Source of the DNA: Stenopsyche tienmushanensis
Taxonomy: Eukaryota; Arthropoda; Insecta; Trichoptera; Stenopsychidae
Reading direction: 5' to 3'
DNA length: 64,000 nt
NCBI GenBank assembly: GCA_008973525.1
Contig: WACJ01000106.1
Coordinates: forward strand, 930,001-994,000
The notes under the pieces were generated by a model that saw only the letters and a list, made by a program, of their open reading frames with translations, was not told where the DNA came from and searched no databases. Positions 11,761-23,936 of the stretch are shown here, one piece after another. Every line of letters begins with the position of its first letter. Position 1 is the first letter of the stretch. A program made the translations under genes and the position numbers.

Positions 11761-12884
11761 TGGTCTAACAGAAATCGTACACCTCACTAGCATGTTGAAG
11801 TACTAAATCGAGACATTCTCGCCAAAATCTGGATGCTTGGAAACAGTGACGTAACTACTAATTAGCGAGCTTAGACGATGCCCAGAGGCAGTAACTGTCT
11901 AATCTATGTATACAGTATATATATGTTTTTCAAATTGTTATATTAACCTTTCCCTACCGGTGATGTATTTACTACACCTCGACTCTAATAATGGGAATAT
12001 CGATATGAAATATAATAGATACGGGCCTCAGAATTTTTGTATTCCTCCGTAATATAATTACGAATTACATCAAAGTATTATAGTATTTGCAGCGACGGAA
12101 ATAAATAATTTGTCGGGAAATCGGGAATTTTGCGAGTCCGTGTCTCAGCAGATCTGAAGAATTTTATCAGTCACATTGATGATGTTAAATAACGCTGCTT
12201 TCTTCTGTAGTTTCTACGCCATCCATTTCACAATTAATGTGTATTATCATTATGCTTAAAATATAGTTATAATATTGTTTTCTAGAAAATATAATTCACT
12301 CCATGCCACTGAACGAATCAATGCTTTTTTACTGAAATTTTCGCCATCACGATATGCGTTCATTATGACAAAATCATACTTAATGGATGCTTTACTTTGG
12401 CTCGTGCGCGTTCTTTGTTGTTGAAAAAATAGAGAATTTATTGTTATTGTCGCTGAGAAGTTGATAATTTTAAATGGAATTTTACTGTTACATCGCATTT
12501 TTTTTTTTTGCTTGGCAATATCTTTCTAATGTAAATGTCCCTACGTATGTACAAGCCATCGGTACCATTCGCAACCATTTGACGGCTTAGAAAAAAAAAA
12601 CACTTATTGTCAATTCTATGAAATTCACTGCCAGACTTTCCAATTCTATGCATTTCCTATGTATTTTTTCCTGATACCCCATATTTTCCTTCGTTTGTTA
12701 TGATCAAGGATGTTCTGGAATAGATTTATACCGGTCGGCAGAGCTGGTTTTTATGGACTTTGTCGTTTATGTGTGTTGTCGGGGATGTCATGGACATGTC
12801 TCTTTTGGGTACCAGCTTTTGTATGCCGGTGTCATAGACCTCCAATGCCAGTTATTTTTGAATTGTTTTTTTTGGATTTTGGGG
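11761..12884. other. No gene seen
   Basis: AT-rich sequence with scattered short frames. A run of nine or more T at about 12499-12509 and a G-rich stretch before the hAT at 12893 are the only simple-sequence features. Confidence 0.3.
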
Positions 12885-12892
12885 GTGTAGTG

Positions 12893-13569
12893 CAGAGCCG
12901 TAACGAGGGTATAAAGCGCCTATTTCACATATGAGATAAAGGAACATGGGGCCCTCCACTGGCCTGAGCTGTTTATTGGTCCCGCAGATTTTGTAACTTA
13001 AAACTAAAAAACTAACTAAGATAGCAGTATAAAATAGTAAGATAAATAAATATTGTTTGCAATCTCATTTGGCACGAGCCACCTATGTAAGTTAGCCTCT
13101 GAGAGAGCTTCCGTGATCGTACATATCATAGAAAATGCAGCAAAAAGCCCTTAAAAAGAACGAAGTGGCCACAAGGTCTGTATGTCCAACCGGTCTGCTT
13201 TTCGAACAGCTGATATGAAGAACGAGCGCCTTGCGATCGAACGCCATATTTGAACATGTCTACAGAACGATTACGAACTCTCGAAGAAAACGAAATTGTC
13301 CAAAGAAGACTGATCGGGTGGGTTATGTAAATTTTACAATCAGTCGAAAATATTGTTGTCTTTATTATGTTTAAGCAATAACGAAGAAGAGAGGGATTAG
13401 ACAACTCAGTTTATATTATAAAAAACGGACAGTGTCAATCAGTGTTGATTCATGTAAAGTAGAATGGTCACGTAAAACAAAAATCATGTGCAACTCTCGA
13501 CCGGGACGGTATTCTGAGTTTTGCGCCCTTGGCAGGCGCCTGCTTTGCCACCTCCTTGTTACGGTCCTG
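12893..13569. mobile_element. Nonautonomous hAT element with target duplication
   Basis: The left end is CAGAGCCGTAACGAGGG and the complement of the right end is CAGGACCGTAACAAGGA. Directly outside are GTGTAGTG (12885-12892) and GTATAGTG (13570-13577), an 8-bp duplication with one mismatch. TIRs starting with CA and 8-bp duplications are hAT hallmarks. No transposase frame is present. The family recurs at 8175, 21116, 24080, 28337, 40600 and 52624. Confidence 0.8.
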
Positions 13570-13584
13570 GTATAGTGACACACT

Positions 13585-13975
13585 CATGTCTCATCCCCCG
13601 TCACGATAGATTCCAGAAAAGCTTCTCCCTACTGTGTAAAACAGCATTCTGAACAACCATTTCACACACAACTTCTTGTAGCCAAGTTTTTCCGGTACAA
13701 TATCACCAAGGAGACTTCAAAAAATGTCACGAAATTCTTCGTGACGGTCTTTTCTGAACAACCGAACCCACTTTGTGACATGGTATCGACTCACCACATC
13801 ACTACCATAAACTTCCACAATCTTCCGATGTATAATCACGGCGGTATTGTTCTGCAAACTCAAAAAACGGATGACTACGCGGATCTCGCAAGGACGGAAG
13901 GTAGCGGGAGCGCGCGACGACCTCTCCATCAAAAGAATTTACTGTGACTGAACAAAATGGCCGACAAACACGCCG
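13585..13975 (-). mobile_element. Mariner transposase fragment
   Basis: The minus frame 13717-13932 reads CEIRVVIRFLSLQNNTAVII followed by HRKIVEVYGSD and HVTKWVRLFRKDRHEE. This is the N-terminal helix-turn-helix region of mariner transposases. Later parts are in other frames. Copy 53336-53969 belongs to the same type. Confidence 0.7.
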
Positions 13976-14979
13976 GACCAAACAGACTTCATTATTTATC
14001 TTTTTCTTTTATAATATTTTAGCAAATAAAGGTTACTATTATTTTATCTTCTTCCTCAAAACGAGATATCTATTAATTTTTAGGTAATATTATGTGTATT
14101 CAAGAAAATGTATATTTGGTCATACGCGCCAAAATAAATAATTTAGATGATTTTATATTTTTCAGAATAATAAATTTGCTCAAGTATATTAATATTTGGC
14201 GTTGTTTTCAAATATTTTGTTATAAAGATAAAATCGATTTTAAAGACTATTGTTTATTATTTCTTAAAAAGCAACTGTTGTAATGCCACTGATGAAGGAG
14301 ACATGTTGATACGGTTCGTGAAGCATATCGTCTGTTGGTGACATGACGCGGGTGAACAACAATACGTGCATTATTCAGACTTGTTCAACTTCTTCATATT
14401 TAAAAAATATGAAGAAAAACTGCATAAAAATAAAATATATAAATTTATTAAAATTCCATATTTTTATGAAAAAAATTATTCTCATTTCAAATAAAACTCT
14501 TATGATCTTAATCTATACTAAAGAATAATTTATTAATTTAATTATTAATTATTTGTTGTAATTTTTGAAGTTGCACACATTAAGATTATTTAAATTTATT
14601 CAAATAAAATGGTCTAAAGACATTAGAAATGCAAGCATCTGTCAGTCGCACGACATTGTCATAGAGGCTGCTCATCTAGGAATTGTAATGGAGACGATTT
14701 TGAAGAGAAACGCTCTTCATCAAACTAGACAACATCGTCACGCATTATACGTGCGAAATAACTGTTATAAATTAAATATAACGTTATGTCAAAAATGTGT
14801 TATTAATTTGGAAACAAAAAAGTGATTGAATCTGTTGTTTATATTGATTTAAATAACTGCATATATATTTTTTTATAATATTATATGATCATAACATTTC
14901 TTTTAAATATACGATAAATTTTAATGTTTTATAATGGCCGTCATTGCGTTGCCTTTATATCAATGACAGCCTGCCTAAA
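13976..14979. other. AT-rich intergenic DNA, no gene supported
   Basis: Three short + frames (14092-14283, 14343-14528, 14565-14825) are AT-driven, Ile/Lys/Asn-rich and resemble no family. A small 7-bp stem (GTCATTG/CAATGAC) lies at about 14938-14967, next to the perfect hairpin that follows. Confidence 0.35.
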
Positions 14980-15044
14980 CAAGCTCATTGGGAGTGATGG
15001 TGAACGTTTCATAAAAGCATTCACCATCACTCCCAATGAGCTTG
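14980..15044. repeat. Perfect 25-bp inverted repeat with 15-nt loop
   Basis: Arm 14980-15004 begins CAAGCTCATTGGGAGTGATG and arm 15020-15044 is its exact complement. The loop is 15005-15019. Pairing stops abruptly at both outer ends. The total of 65 nt is in the range of insect pre-miRNAs, but perfect pairing is unusual for those. A young inversion or a transposon remnant is equally possible. Confidence 0.7.
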
Positions 15045-15177
15045 ATTAAAATTTATTTTAAATTTAACGAACGAACTTTTATAATTTAACGAAAACATAA
15101 ATACAACGACGCTTTTATGCAAAATGTTATAAATATAAAAGCGTATTTATTATTACCATCATCATAGTGCAGCCACT

Positions 15178-16090
15178 GAGGGCGTGATCCGATATTAAAA
15201 ACGTTTCCCACGTTTCACACCGCACCAAGAAGCTAGCAACACTATACGCTTTTTACGCTTTGTTCACAGTTTTCATAGTGACAGATGCCATTTTGCGTTG
15301 AAACAAGACGCGAAATTGGCGTCAATCTTATTTCCAAGATTAGTTGAGTTTACAATGGCTGAATATGTAGATATTTCTATTTTTTTGCAAGAAAGCAATG
15401 AATTGCTCAATATGAAAGTTCTTCCCGCCGACGCTATTTCGCCGACGAGTTTCGGTGTTTCGATGCGGTGGAGCGTGAATCCGGTGTTGCCATTATAAAA
15501 AATGTCATGATGACTGCTCACGCTGCTACCTCTTTTGCATTGAGCACCGTGAGCAACTATGACGTCACAAGGATTCAATTTGAAATTTCTTCCCGAAACG
15601 CTATTCGAGCTTAGAGTGGTGTTTATTATAAATAAATATTATTTATTTATAATAAAATTATTTATCAATAATAAATAAATTAATTAATTAAATAAATTAA
15701 ATGCCACTGAATATATAATGAAACGTTTATTCTAGTAATTGAGCACCTATGGCTGCAAATAGGCGATATTCATCCAGTAAAAAGAGAAGTGAACAAACAA
15801 GAACGGCACAAAATTAAAACAATGTACATATTAAAAAGTAGCTAACAAAAATTCAGGTGATTTTTGTCATTGGTAAACAGCCTAGAATTCGTCACCAACG
15901 TCCCTTCTATAATCCAAATGTTTTTTCTATTGATATTCTTGCTGATGACAGGCAAAAGTTGAAATTTTTGTTTCGCTGTTAGATGTCCGCTCGTACTGCT
16001 CTCGTCGATATTGTGAACAGTGTGAACAAACGATATGGTGTTGCCAGGATAGAAACGTGAGAAACGTTTTTAATATCGGATTACGCCCTG
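15178..16090. mobile_element. Transposon-like element with about 40-bp TIRs, superfamily unclear
   Basis: The left end has AGGGCGTGATCCGATATTAA, and the complement of the right end has AGGGCGTAATCCGATATTAA. Both continue AAACGTTTC and CACGTTTC, with weaker similarity (GTTTGTTCACA) further in. Flanks show no convincing target duplication. The interior contains frames of up to about 100 codons on both strands (15273-15578 -, 15298-15498 +) that I do not recognise. Confidence 0.6.
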
Positions 16091-16353
16091 ACAGTCTACT
16101 ACAGAACTATGGGCCTCTTCACAGGATTTTTTCGCCGCTCAACTTGTAAAATTTTAATTTGCATTGTAAATTACATCGATGAAGTATTTGATGTTATTCA
16201 AAATTAAAATAATAATTGTACTGTATAAATGGTCGTCGTTCGGATGCTTTTTCATTATGGCCGATCCGAGCCGTGTTATTGCGAGCAGTGGTGCCAAGCG
16301 CAGCGGTCTCTGGTGGGAAGAAAGCGGCAACCGGCGGCGTCGCTGACAGGAAG
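16091..16353 (+). promoter_or_regulatory. Probable promoter and 5' UTR of the PWWP/IBD gene
   Basis: This is the interval between the TIR element and the start codon. GC content rises from about 16240 to the ATG, and an upstream frame from 16216 is continuous with the coding frame. The MGKK start at 16354 fits the PWWP family's short N-terminus better. No core promoter motif could be assigned with confidence. Confidence 0.35.
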
Positions 16354-19300
16354 ATGGGAAAGAAACCGAAAGTTTTCAAGCCGGGCGATTATGTCTTCGC
16401 CAAAGTCAAAGGCTATCCAGCGTGGCCCGCCAAGGTAAAGCGCCGCCGATGTGATATTCCCGCCATTACGGACGCTTTCTCGTACGCTTTTGCAGACTCA
16501 CTGTTAATTGACCCGTCTGTGGCGTCATAGGCGTGCACAGTTATTGCAGCTCGAATATTGCTCGATACTTGTGAATTGGGCGATCGAACGAATCACTTTT
16601 AGCGACTTAAAATGATGTCGCTACATTTGGATTAATCACCCTAATTCATTATTGACATTGGCTATCTAAAGCGATAGTTTGCTAAGAGGTCACAGTAGTT
16701 CCATCGTATCTAATTGGAGTTATAGACATTTTCAGTTTGAATGATTTTATAGTTATAATAAAATAAATGCTCAATAAAATTCAATTCTCAACTATAAATA
16801 TCATGACGTTGATCTACTTTTTATTATTCATCTACGTCGAGCTGAAATTTGGTCAAACTTTCTTTGACATATTTTTATATCAACATTGTAATTTTTCTAT
16901 CCAACTTGATCTCCATTCAACCTTGAATAAATAGTCTTAATATATCTATTTAAAAAAAATACTAACATCCACCAAGTATTGCATTTTTTTGTTAAAAATA
17001 AATGCATCAACGCATAATGTTATCGTATTCGTTCATTTGTTATCGATCTTTGACACGCAGCCAATGAATTAAAAATATATACATTCAGCGGCACGGAAAG
17101 AGGCCTAAACATAATATTTAGTTTGAATTAAAAATATGTGAAAACCGTGCTAGTTTTATTAAAAAAATGGCATTATATTGATATCTGTATGCATTTTTAG
17201 TTAGTGATTGAAAGCACAATTTTAATTTTGACAAAGTATGGTAGTGTGAGTGGGAGTAGCCACGTATGTCATTCTTCGCCTCCTAGTCTAAATTTCGGAC
17301 GGGTGATTTGCACCAAAAAAATCAAACATATTTTTACTTTGTTCAATAATAAAATAGTGAGCGATTAAATAAAAGTGTGTTTTTACCAACATTTTTTGTT
17401 TATCAAATGGTTCGGTTTGGTCAAATTTCATAAAGAATGCTCATCTGGGGTGTGTAGGAGCACTTCCATGAACTTTGATAATGTAGTTTTGAGAAAAACG
17501 CGTTTAAAGTTGAACCGAAGTTGATGGTCCCAGTCTTTTGGCTAATTTTTCCTCTTGATGCTGCGGAATGTGCAGCATCAACTTTATTCACGCGCACCAT
17601 ATACTTTTTGTTAGCCATTATTTATGCTTGTGGTCTAATTTTAACGCCCATACGCAGTAGAGAGGTGATACTATAGTTGAAAATACATGTGGCAATAAAA
17701 GCTGCCAGTTTGATTATTTTTTTCAAGCAAAAAGAGTTTAAAACCAAGCACCAGAGGACAGCATTGAAACTATCATTATTATTTTGTGTATGTCCACCTA
17801 AAGAGCTGACGACAGATCTGAGTATATCAGGCTAAAGAGTACGCACCAAGCGTAGAAGTAGTTTAAACAGGGGGTGTTGCTGGGTACGTTCTCCTGCTCC
17901 ACCGTAGCTGCTGCAAGTATTTGCAGGGAAATAGAGGTTTAGACGATTCATTGCCGGTTTTGGCTGGAGCTGCTTTACGCCGGAACGATTAATCTATTAT
18001 TATTGTGTTGATGCAAAAGTTAAGACCTTGTACATTTAACAAAAATGGAGATAGTAGACTACAAAGTTCCTCCTTCTGCACATTTGGTGCCAAAACTGTT
18101 TGAATGCACAGGGACCAGCCACTAGATCTGCGAGCCACTGAAGCGGAACCTCTGACACATCACAGGTGAACTTCCCTAATCGGCCTACATGCCCGGACAT
18201 GATCATAGTATGTGATCTGCTGTCATGTCCGTATCTGTGCAAGGACACTCCGAAAGACTTCCTAAGCCAAACCAACGGGAATGCCTTGAATTGTCCACGT
18301 CCTGTGATGAATTGGGAAGTCCAATAACATGGAACAACCCAACGACACGACAAATGATATTTAATGGAGCTAAAAAACTTGTATAAATGTCTTCCATCTT
18401 CCTTTCCATGAAGTGTTACATGCAACAAGTGTTTTTAGTGATTTCAAATCGGATTCTAAACAGGGTTCGAGGTCATCCCGACATCTGACACTGAGGATCG
18501 GAAACATGTAATCGTGTTATTTATTATTATTGGGTTTATTTAACTCACACCGACAGAGACGAGATTGCAGGATTTGCACCATCCTCGATGTCTGATGTCA
18601 TCCCGAACGATCATGGTAAGGTCATCTGCATAAGCTGAAACATAGCAGCCAATGGGCAATTGCAATTTATATATATCGTCCAAGAGGACGTTCCAAAGGA
18701 TCGGTCCGAAGACTGAGCCCTGAGAGCCATCCCCTGGACAAGTGATGACTTTTGCCACCAACCCTTTTCATCTTCTTTCCGAATCTTAATCTTGACCACA
18801 TTCACTTTTTGACGTGTCCAACGCACTTTTTCTTCGTTACTATCAATTCATCCTCATACGCTTAAATTTCCAGAAGTAATTTGAAGGTTTTTGTATCCTC
18901 GTCGCCTATGTAGTCGTGCCGACCCAAGCACTCTGAATTTCATGCTCCTACTCCAGATTCTCTTTGTATAAATTTTATTTATATTGACTTGATATTTATT
19001 AAACGTATTCTTAAACATTGGCATTGTGTGTCGCCTCATCTTGCTTGCATGTGATCAACCATGCTTTGAATTATGTTTTTAACGTTAACTTGAAAAAATT
19101 TCATCCGAGGCATCAATAACAGCGATTAAGCCACAGCTTCGTTGATGTGAGATAAGATTTGAAGTGTTCACGAAGACGATATGCATAGACTTATCTGGCG
19201 CAAAAGGCAAATTTCCGCTGAAGCATGACGGGATTTGACGGCTGTGTACGTTAAAGTGTTATGATCATTCAGTCTGTGGTGGATTTAACCGTGAAAGCTC

Positions 19301-22300
19301 ACAATTTGTCTGGTAGCTATGGTAAGAAAACGCTCTCCACTTCTTATCATCTGCTCACTTACATTGACACTTTTTATCAATTGGAGACGCTGCTCAATCT
19401 CAATGGTAATGAGAAACCGATTTCGCAGGACTTCCATAATAACTGATGATAAAGTGATCATCATGCGCCAATCTTGTGCCATCGCTTCTAGGTTTCCTTG
19501 CGTATAGGTCAGTCTGTTGATACCATTTTAAGGCATATCGGAGTGTCATACGTGATATAGTCAGGATAGCAGCCGCCTCACACTTGTTGAACACGTGACA
19601 TTGTTCTGAACATAATGTTACAAAAAAGCTAGAACACAATCAATACTTATTGAATGTCACTTTTAATAAACAAATACAAGTTCTTTTTACTACCATTAAC
19701 TAAATGAAACATAATTGCTTCATATTGCTGTTCTGTAAGACTATTTTTCATTACAGGTTGTCAGTTTGAACGGAAAGAAATACAGCATATATTTCTATGG
19801 CACCGGTGAAACGTGAGTATATTTATATCACACAATTATTTTATCATTCAATTGTGTGCTTATTTTAGATTTATATTTTAGAGGGAATCTTCCAGCTAAT
19901 GACTTGTTTGACTATTTCGAACACAAACATACGTTCCTCGCAAAAGTTTTAAAAAGGCGCGATTATAACGAAGGCTTAGCGCAGATCGATCATGAGACAA
20001 CCGAAGCGGGACTCACGAGCAATGCCAATTCGCTCGATACTAGTGCAGTTGAAGCTGTCGCGGATCAGACCATCAACGAAAGTACGAATAAAACCGAAAC
20101 GTCTATGGAGGTATATTAAGTTTATGACAAATATGTAATTCTTTTTTTATTACAATTTTTAAAATACATACACATTTTTTTTTTAATATAAGATGGATGT
20201 CGATACCAGTGTAGCCGACACCACTGTACCGGAAGTCGTTGATCCAATACCAACTGATGCTGCAAAGGTAAATATACTGAGGCTCAGGACAGATGGAAAT
20301 TGTCAGTGGCCGGGGCTCTCTTATTAGAAATTATGTTTTACAATAAATCAATTGTTTTAGATCCCAAAAAAGAGAGCAGCGGAATCGGCGAATTTGTCAG
20401 GTTCTTCGCCTCCCACTAAAACAAGAAAAGTTGAAGAAACGCCTACACCGCTTGAACCTCCCGAGGAAGAACCGTCGCCGACCCCAGAAGTATCACCTGT
20501 CGAAGAGCCGATTCAACCAGAAGAAAAGGAGCCCGAGGCTGGTGAAACGCAAGGTTGAAATATTTCTACGCATAAAACATTTTTTCTTATTAATCTTAGT
20601 ATACAACCGCAAACCCGCTGTTGAGAGCATCTCGGAGTGGTCGATCGCGGCACAATCTGTAACAATGGTCCCAACTTGTGAATCGGCTGTGATGAACGAC
20701 AGAACGCGTCTATGATTTCAATAAAACATCACACAATCGGCACAACGTATTTATTCAATCAATCCACACAAATAGGAGAACCAGAAGCAAGCAAGCGAAT
20801 GTGCATAATACGGAGCAAACAGGTGATGATCCATCTGATAGTAGATGCTTTGTTGTAGCGTCTTCTTGCTTCTTGAACTCGAAAGTCCTCTCTTATGCGG
20901 AGATTGTCCTCCATCCTTATTCGTCGGGTTTTGGTAATCAGCCATATTGTCCAAAGAGGTCCTTCTTCGTTGAGGTCTGCTCAACAACTCTCCCGTACTC
21001 GTACTCATAATTGGCGCCTTTTCTTCCCGGCGTAATATCTTCTATTGTGTAGCATCCCGGCGTTTGCTTTGGTCATCATTTGTTCTATCCAAGATATTCT
21101 GATTCAATGATATGCAGGGCCGTAACAAGAGGTGGGGCAAAGCAGGCGCCCACCACGGACGCAACAACTGGGCTTGGGGTGCAAAACACAAAATACCAAC
21201 CCGGTCGAGAGTTGCGCGTGGTTTTTATTTTACTTGAGCTGCTCATTCATCATATCAGCGGTCTGAAAAGCGGACCGATTGAGCATACAAACCTCACTGG
21301 CCTCTGTCCTCTTAGGACTTTTTGCTGGGCAAGGAGGGGGGGGGGGGGCGTTAAGTTGGATGCTGATGTGATGTCACCTCGTGGGAAGTTGGGAATGGCG
21401 TCATCCCGACTATCACTACTTCTTTTGCAGAAATCTCTTTTTGAATGTAGAAAATCCGAATCTGATAGGCTTGCAATTTTCGCAAGATTTTCTTCCACGT
21501 TACAATTTATTATTTATTTAGCTGAGGCTGAAGCTGAGCCTGCACCAGTTGTGACAGCAGAAATTCCCTGCTGAAGTTCCGACTGCGTCTCAGACTCCAA
21601 CTGCAACCAGAGGCAGAAAACCTTCAGTCAAAACGCCTCAAGCACCACCGGTAATTATCAAATTTATTATATTTTGTGGTGGATTAATTAAACTAACAAA
21701 TTTATCACAAAGGTAATTTACTGAACATTTAATGCTTTTATATTTGAAGCGAACTCCAAGAAGGTCAGTTAAACAAGAAGTCATGTCGCCTGTGTATGAA
21801 CCTCACATTCCTGCTCCTGAAAGCGTAAGCCGCAGCGGAAGGAAAATTAAACCCAAGCGGTAATTTTTTTTCGTTGATAAATTATTACATTTTTATTATT
21901 GCTGCTATAATTTTTAATAATCGAATATCAGATATTTGGACGAAGAGACCAACGAGAACGCTGCTCCGCCGGTATCGGCGAAGAAAATTAAAATTCAGCC
22001 TACCACACCGGTAGGGCCGTCCGTTACTACTCCTGAAGAAGAGCAGGTTGCCGTAACACCACCCACTACGCCTACTGAAACTCCCGTGCCTACTCCAGTA
22101 GCTGCATTAGCCCCTGCCGCCATTGATTCGGTACCCCGCAAGGGTCGGAAAAAAGTTGCCAAACAACCAATGGATTTCTTTACTTTTATATCTCAGGTGA
22201 ATATGAGATATTCCTAAATCTTTAAGATTAAAAATATTTTTTGCTAATGCAATTTTTTCCAATATTTTTTCATAGAGCGAATTGGAAAGTTTACAAGAGC

Positions 22301-23764
22301 CGCCTGTCCATGATAAAGATGGTATAATTTTTGATAGTCGTGTATTTAATTATTTTGAAGTGTTAATAATCATTATATTTTATTATAGGCGAACAATCCA
22401 AAAGGGAAACTCTTTTACCTGCCGTTCTTCCGTCGGGAAAAGTTGTTGGAGTTAAATTATGGAAGGTTTGTTTATTAAATTCATAATAGCAATTTAGTAT
22501 TTGCCATATCTTATCCATAAATAATTATTATAGGATTGGCCGGAATCTTTTGCTTCTCCGGAGGCTCAAACTCAATGGACTACTACCATGACCAAGAATG
22601 CCATCAGATTAAAAGAGGAACTTGGTAAGATTATTTAAATTTGTTGCGCGCGATATCAACGCAAGTCTTCCTTATTTGTGATCATTATTTGTGTTTTTAG
22701 AAAACGGACAAATTAAACCTTCTACTATTGCAAATCAAATAGAGACTGAATTAAAGCTATCTCCGGAGGATATAGCTGCCTTCAGAAAGCAAAGTGAAAA
22801 TAGTATGTATGGCAATAAAAATTAATTTGACGATACGCACACTTGGATTCTAATTTAATTTTTATTTCAGCTTTGAGATTGAAAAAATTGAAAATATTAA
22901 AAGCAGAGTTCAAACTTTTGGAAACAGAAAAGCGAATTAAATTAGCACTCAACTTCCAAGACGCCGATACAGATCTTGCTATTCAATTATTAGATGAAAT
23001 GGCCGGTTCGTATCTAAATAACGCTAGCTGAAATCGTCGCAAATTAATATTCATTAATAATAATTGCCAAATTATTTTTTAGAACTTGAAGTGACAAAAG
23101 TCATGCTCTTGAAAAATACAGGCGTGGTACATTTCATGAAGCGCGTTCGAAGATACGTCGGAAATCTTTCTCAATGGAAATTATCCGAAGAGGAAACGAA
23201 GAAGTTCAATGAAAAAACTCAAATTATTCGCAGTAAAGCTCAAATATGTTTCGATAAGTTTAAGGTATAATATAAATTGAGTGTAAATGCTCAAATTTGC
23301 ATACTTAATTTTGTTATTTGATTGAATTTGTATCATTGCAGTCATTGTTCGGCATAGAAGATGAAAAATCTTTCTCCGAAGCGTTCATCGAACAATCTTT
23401 ATTATTTAAAATGCATACAAATCAACTTAGTTCAGTAGAGCTTTCGGAGCTGATTGAAGAACCGAAAGGTAAATATAAAACTATTAAATAATCCGATTAC
23501 GTTAGCAATAAAATAATAGCGTGATTTAATTTGGCTTCAGAAATGTTGCAACCGAATGCATATTCGGCTACGATAGTCGGGGAAGAGTTGGAGAAAGAGA
23601 GAAAAATCCAAGATCAAGTCAACAACAAAGAAGTTAAATTAGATACAGTCAAAACGGTATAATGCATTTCCTGTGATGAGCACTTGTTTGATTCAATTTG
23701 GATTCATGCTATTTTTTGTTCCACTCAGACTCCAAAGAAGACTGAAACCACACCTAGGAAGTAA
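16354..23764 (+). CDS. JASPer: LEDGF/PSIP1-like chromatin reader (PWWP + integrase-binding domain)
   Basis: Seventeen exons: 16354-16434, 19757-19812, 19882-20110, 20193-20267, 20361-20553, 21522-21650, 21750-21859, 21932-22196, 22276-22321, 22389-22465, 22534-22624, 22701-22802, 22871-23005, 23083-23264, 23342-23468, 23541-23656, 23729-23764; about 682 residues. Residues 1-95 are a PWWP domain (GDYVFAKVKGYPAWPAK; YSIYFYGTGET), which in this family reads methylated H3K36 on nucleosomes. A disordered Pro/Glu-rich middle has AT-hook-like TRGRKPS and RKGRKK. About 483-575 form an IBD-type helical bundle (LRLKKLKILKAEFKLLE; MKRVRRYVGNL), which in LEDGF and fly JASPer docks IBM-containing partners. 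The sixth exon needs one base removed near CCC at 21566-21568: upstream reads AEAEAEPAPVVTAEIP, downstream AEVPTASQ. A start at an acceptor inside the exon (21558 or 21561) would avoid the shift but needs a different fifth-exon donor. The fifth-exon donor itself is ambiguous (20541 or 20553, same phase). Confidence 0.9.
16435..17799 (+). other. First part of intron 1 of the PWWP/IBD gene
   Basis: AT-rich intron with no exon seen. A minus-strand frame at 17421-17618 (ISQKTGTINFGSTLNAFFSK) is better ordered than its surroundings and is probably a repeat remnant that I cannot classify. Confidence 0.35.
17800..18830 (-). mobile_element. Decayed non-LTR retrotransposon (R1/Jockey-type LINE)
   Basis: On the minus strand 18540-18761 reads GSQGSVFGPILWNVLLDDIY and then VSAYADDLTMIV, the reverse-transcriptase core with its YADD motif. 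Further along, 18036-18430 gives TSQFITGRGQFKAF in one frame and SECPCTDTDMTADHIL in another. This is the LINE C-terminal region with a Cys/His cluster, broken by a frameshift. 17800-18040 may be its 3' tail. It lies antisense in intron 1. Confidence 0.75.
19250..19640 (-). mobile_element. Tc1-like transposase fragment
   Basis: Minus frames 19400-19639 and 19285-19482 give AAAILTISRMTLRYALKWY, an RKPRSDGTRLAHDD block and VLRNRFLITIEIEQRLQ...NVSEQMIR. This is the paired DNA-binding region of Tc1-type transposases, broken by stops and a shift. Confidence 0.65.
20554..21521. repeat. Repeat-filled intron 5 of the PWWP/IBD gene
   Basis: Nearly the whole intron is inserted material. 20600-21080 is a GC-rich unclassified repeat; it contains tgttgagagcatctcgg and a minus frame 20751-21008 with LLSRPQRRRTSLDNMADYQN, and could be an LTR or gag piece. 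21080-21116 matches the mariner sequence next to the hAT end at 28545. 21117-21345 is a hAT family copy in reverse, followed by 13 consecutive G (21336-21348). Confidence 0.5.
21117..21345 (-). mobile_element. GGCCGTAAC hAT family, partial copy
   Basis: Starts CAGGGCCGTAACAAGAGG and shares blocks GCAAAGCAGGCGCCCACCAC, ATATCAGCGGTCTGAAAAGC and GGACCGATTGAGCAT with the other copies. The far end cannot be placed because it runs into the G-rich tract. Confidence 0.65.
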
Positions 23765-23930
23765 AAGCCGGTGCCAGCTAACTGCGGATACATTTTTCTT
23801 TCTCTCGCATTTGATTATGTACATTTTTCTGGCAATTCTAACAGCTTACAATTGCATGTTGTGGAATGATTTATATACTGATTTAAGACGTTGAAATATC
23901 AATAGTGTACGGACTAAATACATTTTGATA

Positions 23931-23936
23931 AATAAA
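23931..23936 (+). terminator. Candidate polyadenylation signal, PWWP/IBD gene
   Basis: AATAAA 167 bases after the stop codon, in AT-rich DNA. Confidence 0.5.

Noticed and set aside
16216..16353. Upstream in-frame extension of the PWWP protein (MYCINGRRSD...)
   Set aside because: Continuous with the frame, but PWWP proteins of this family begin just before the domain; the MGKKPK start fits better. The longer start cannot be excluded.
20751..21008. 85-codon - frame in intron 5 of the PWWP/IBD gene
   Set aside because: Lies in a repeat-filled intron with no splice or start support; more likely a piece of a mobile element than a host gene.
21336..21348. Run of 13 G as a possible quadruplex element
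   Set aside because: A single homopolymer inside repeat debris; likely simple slippage or assembly noise.
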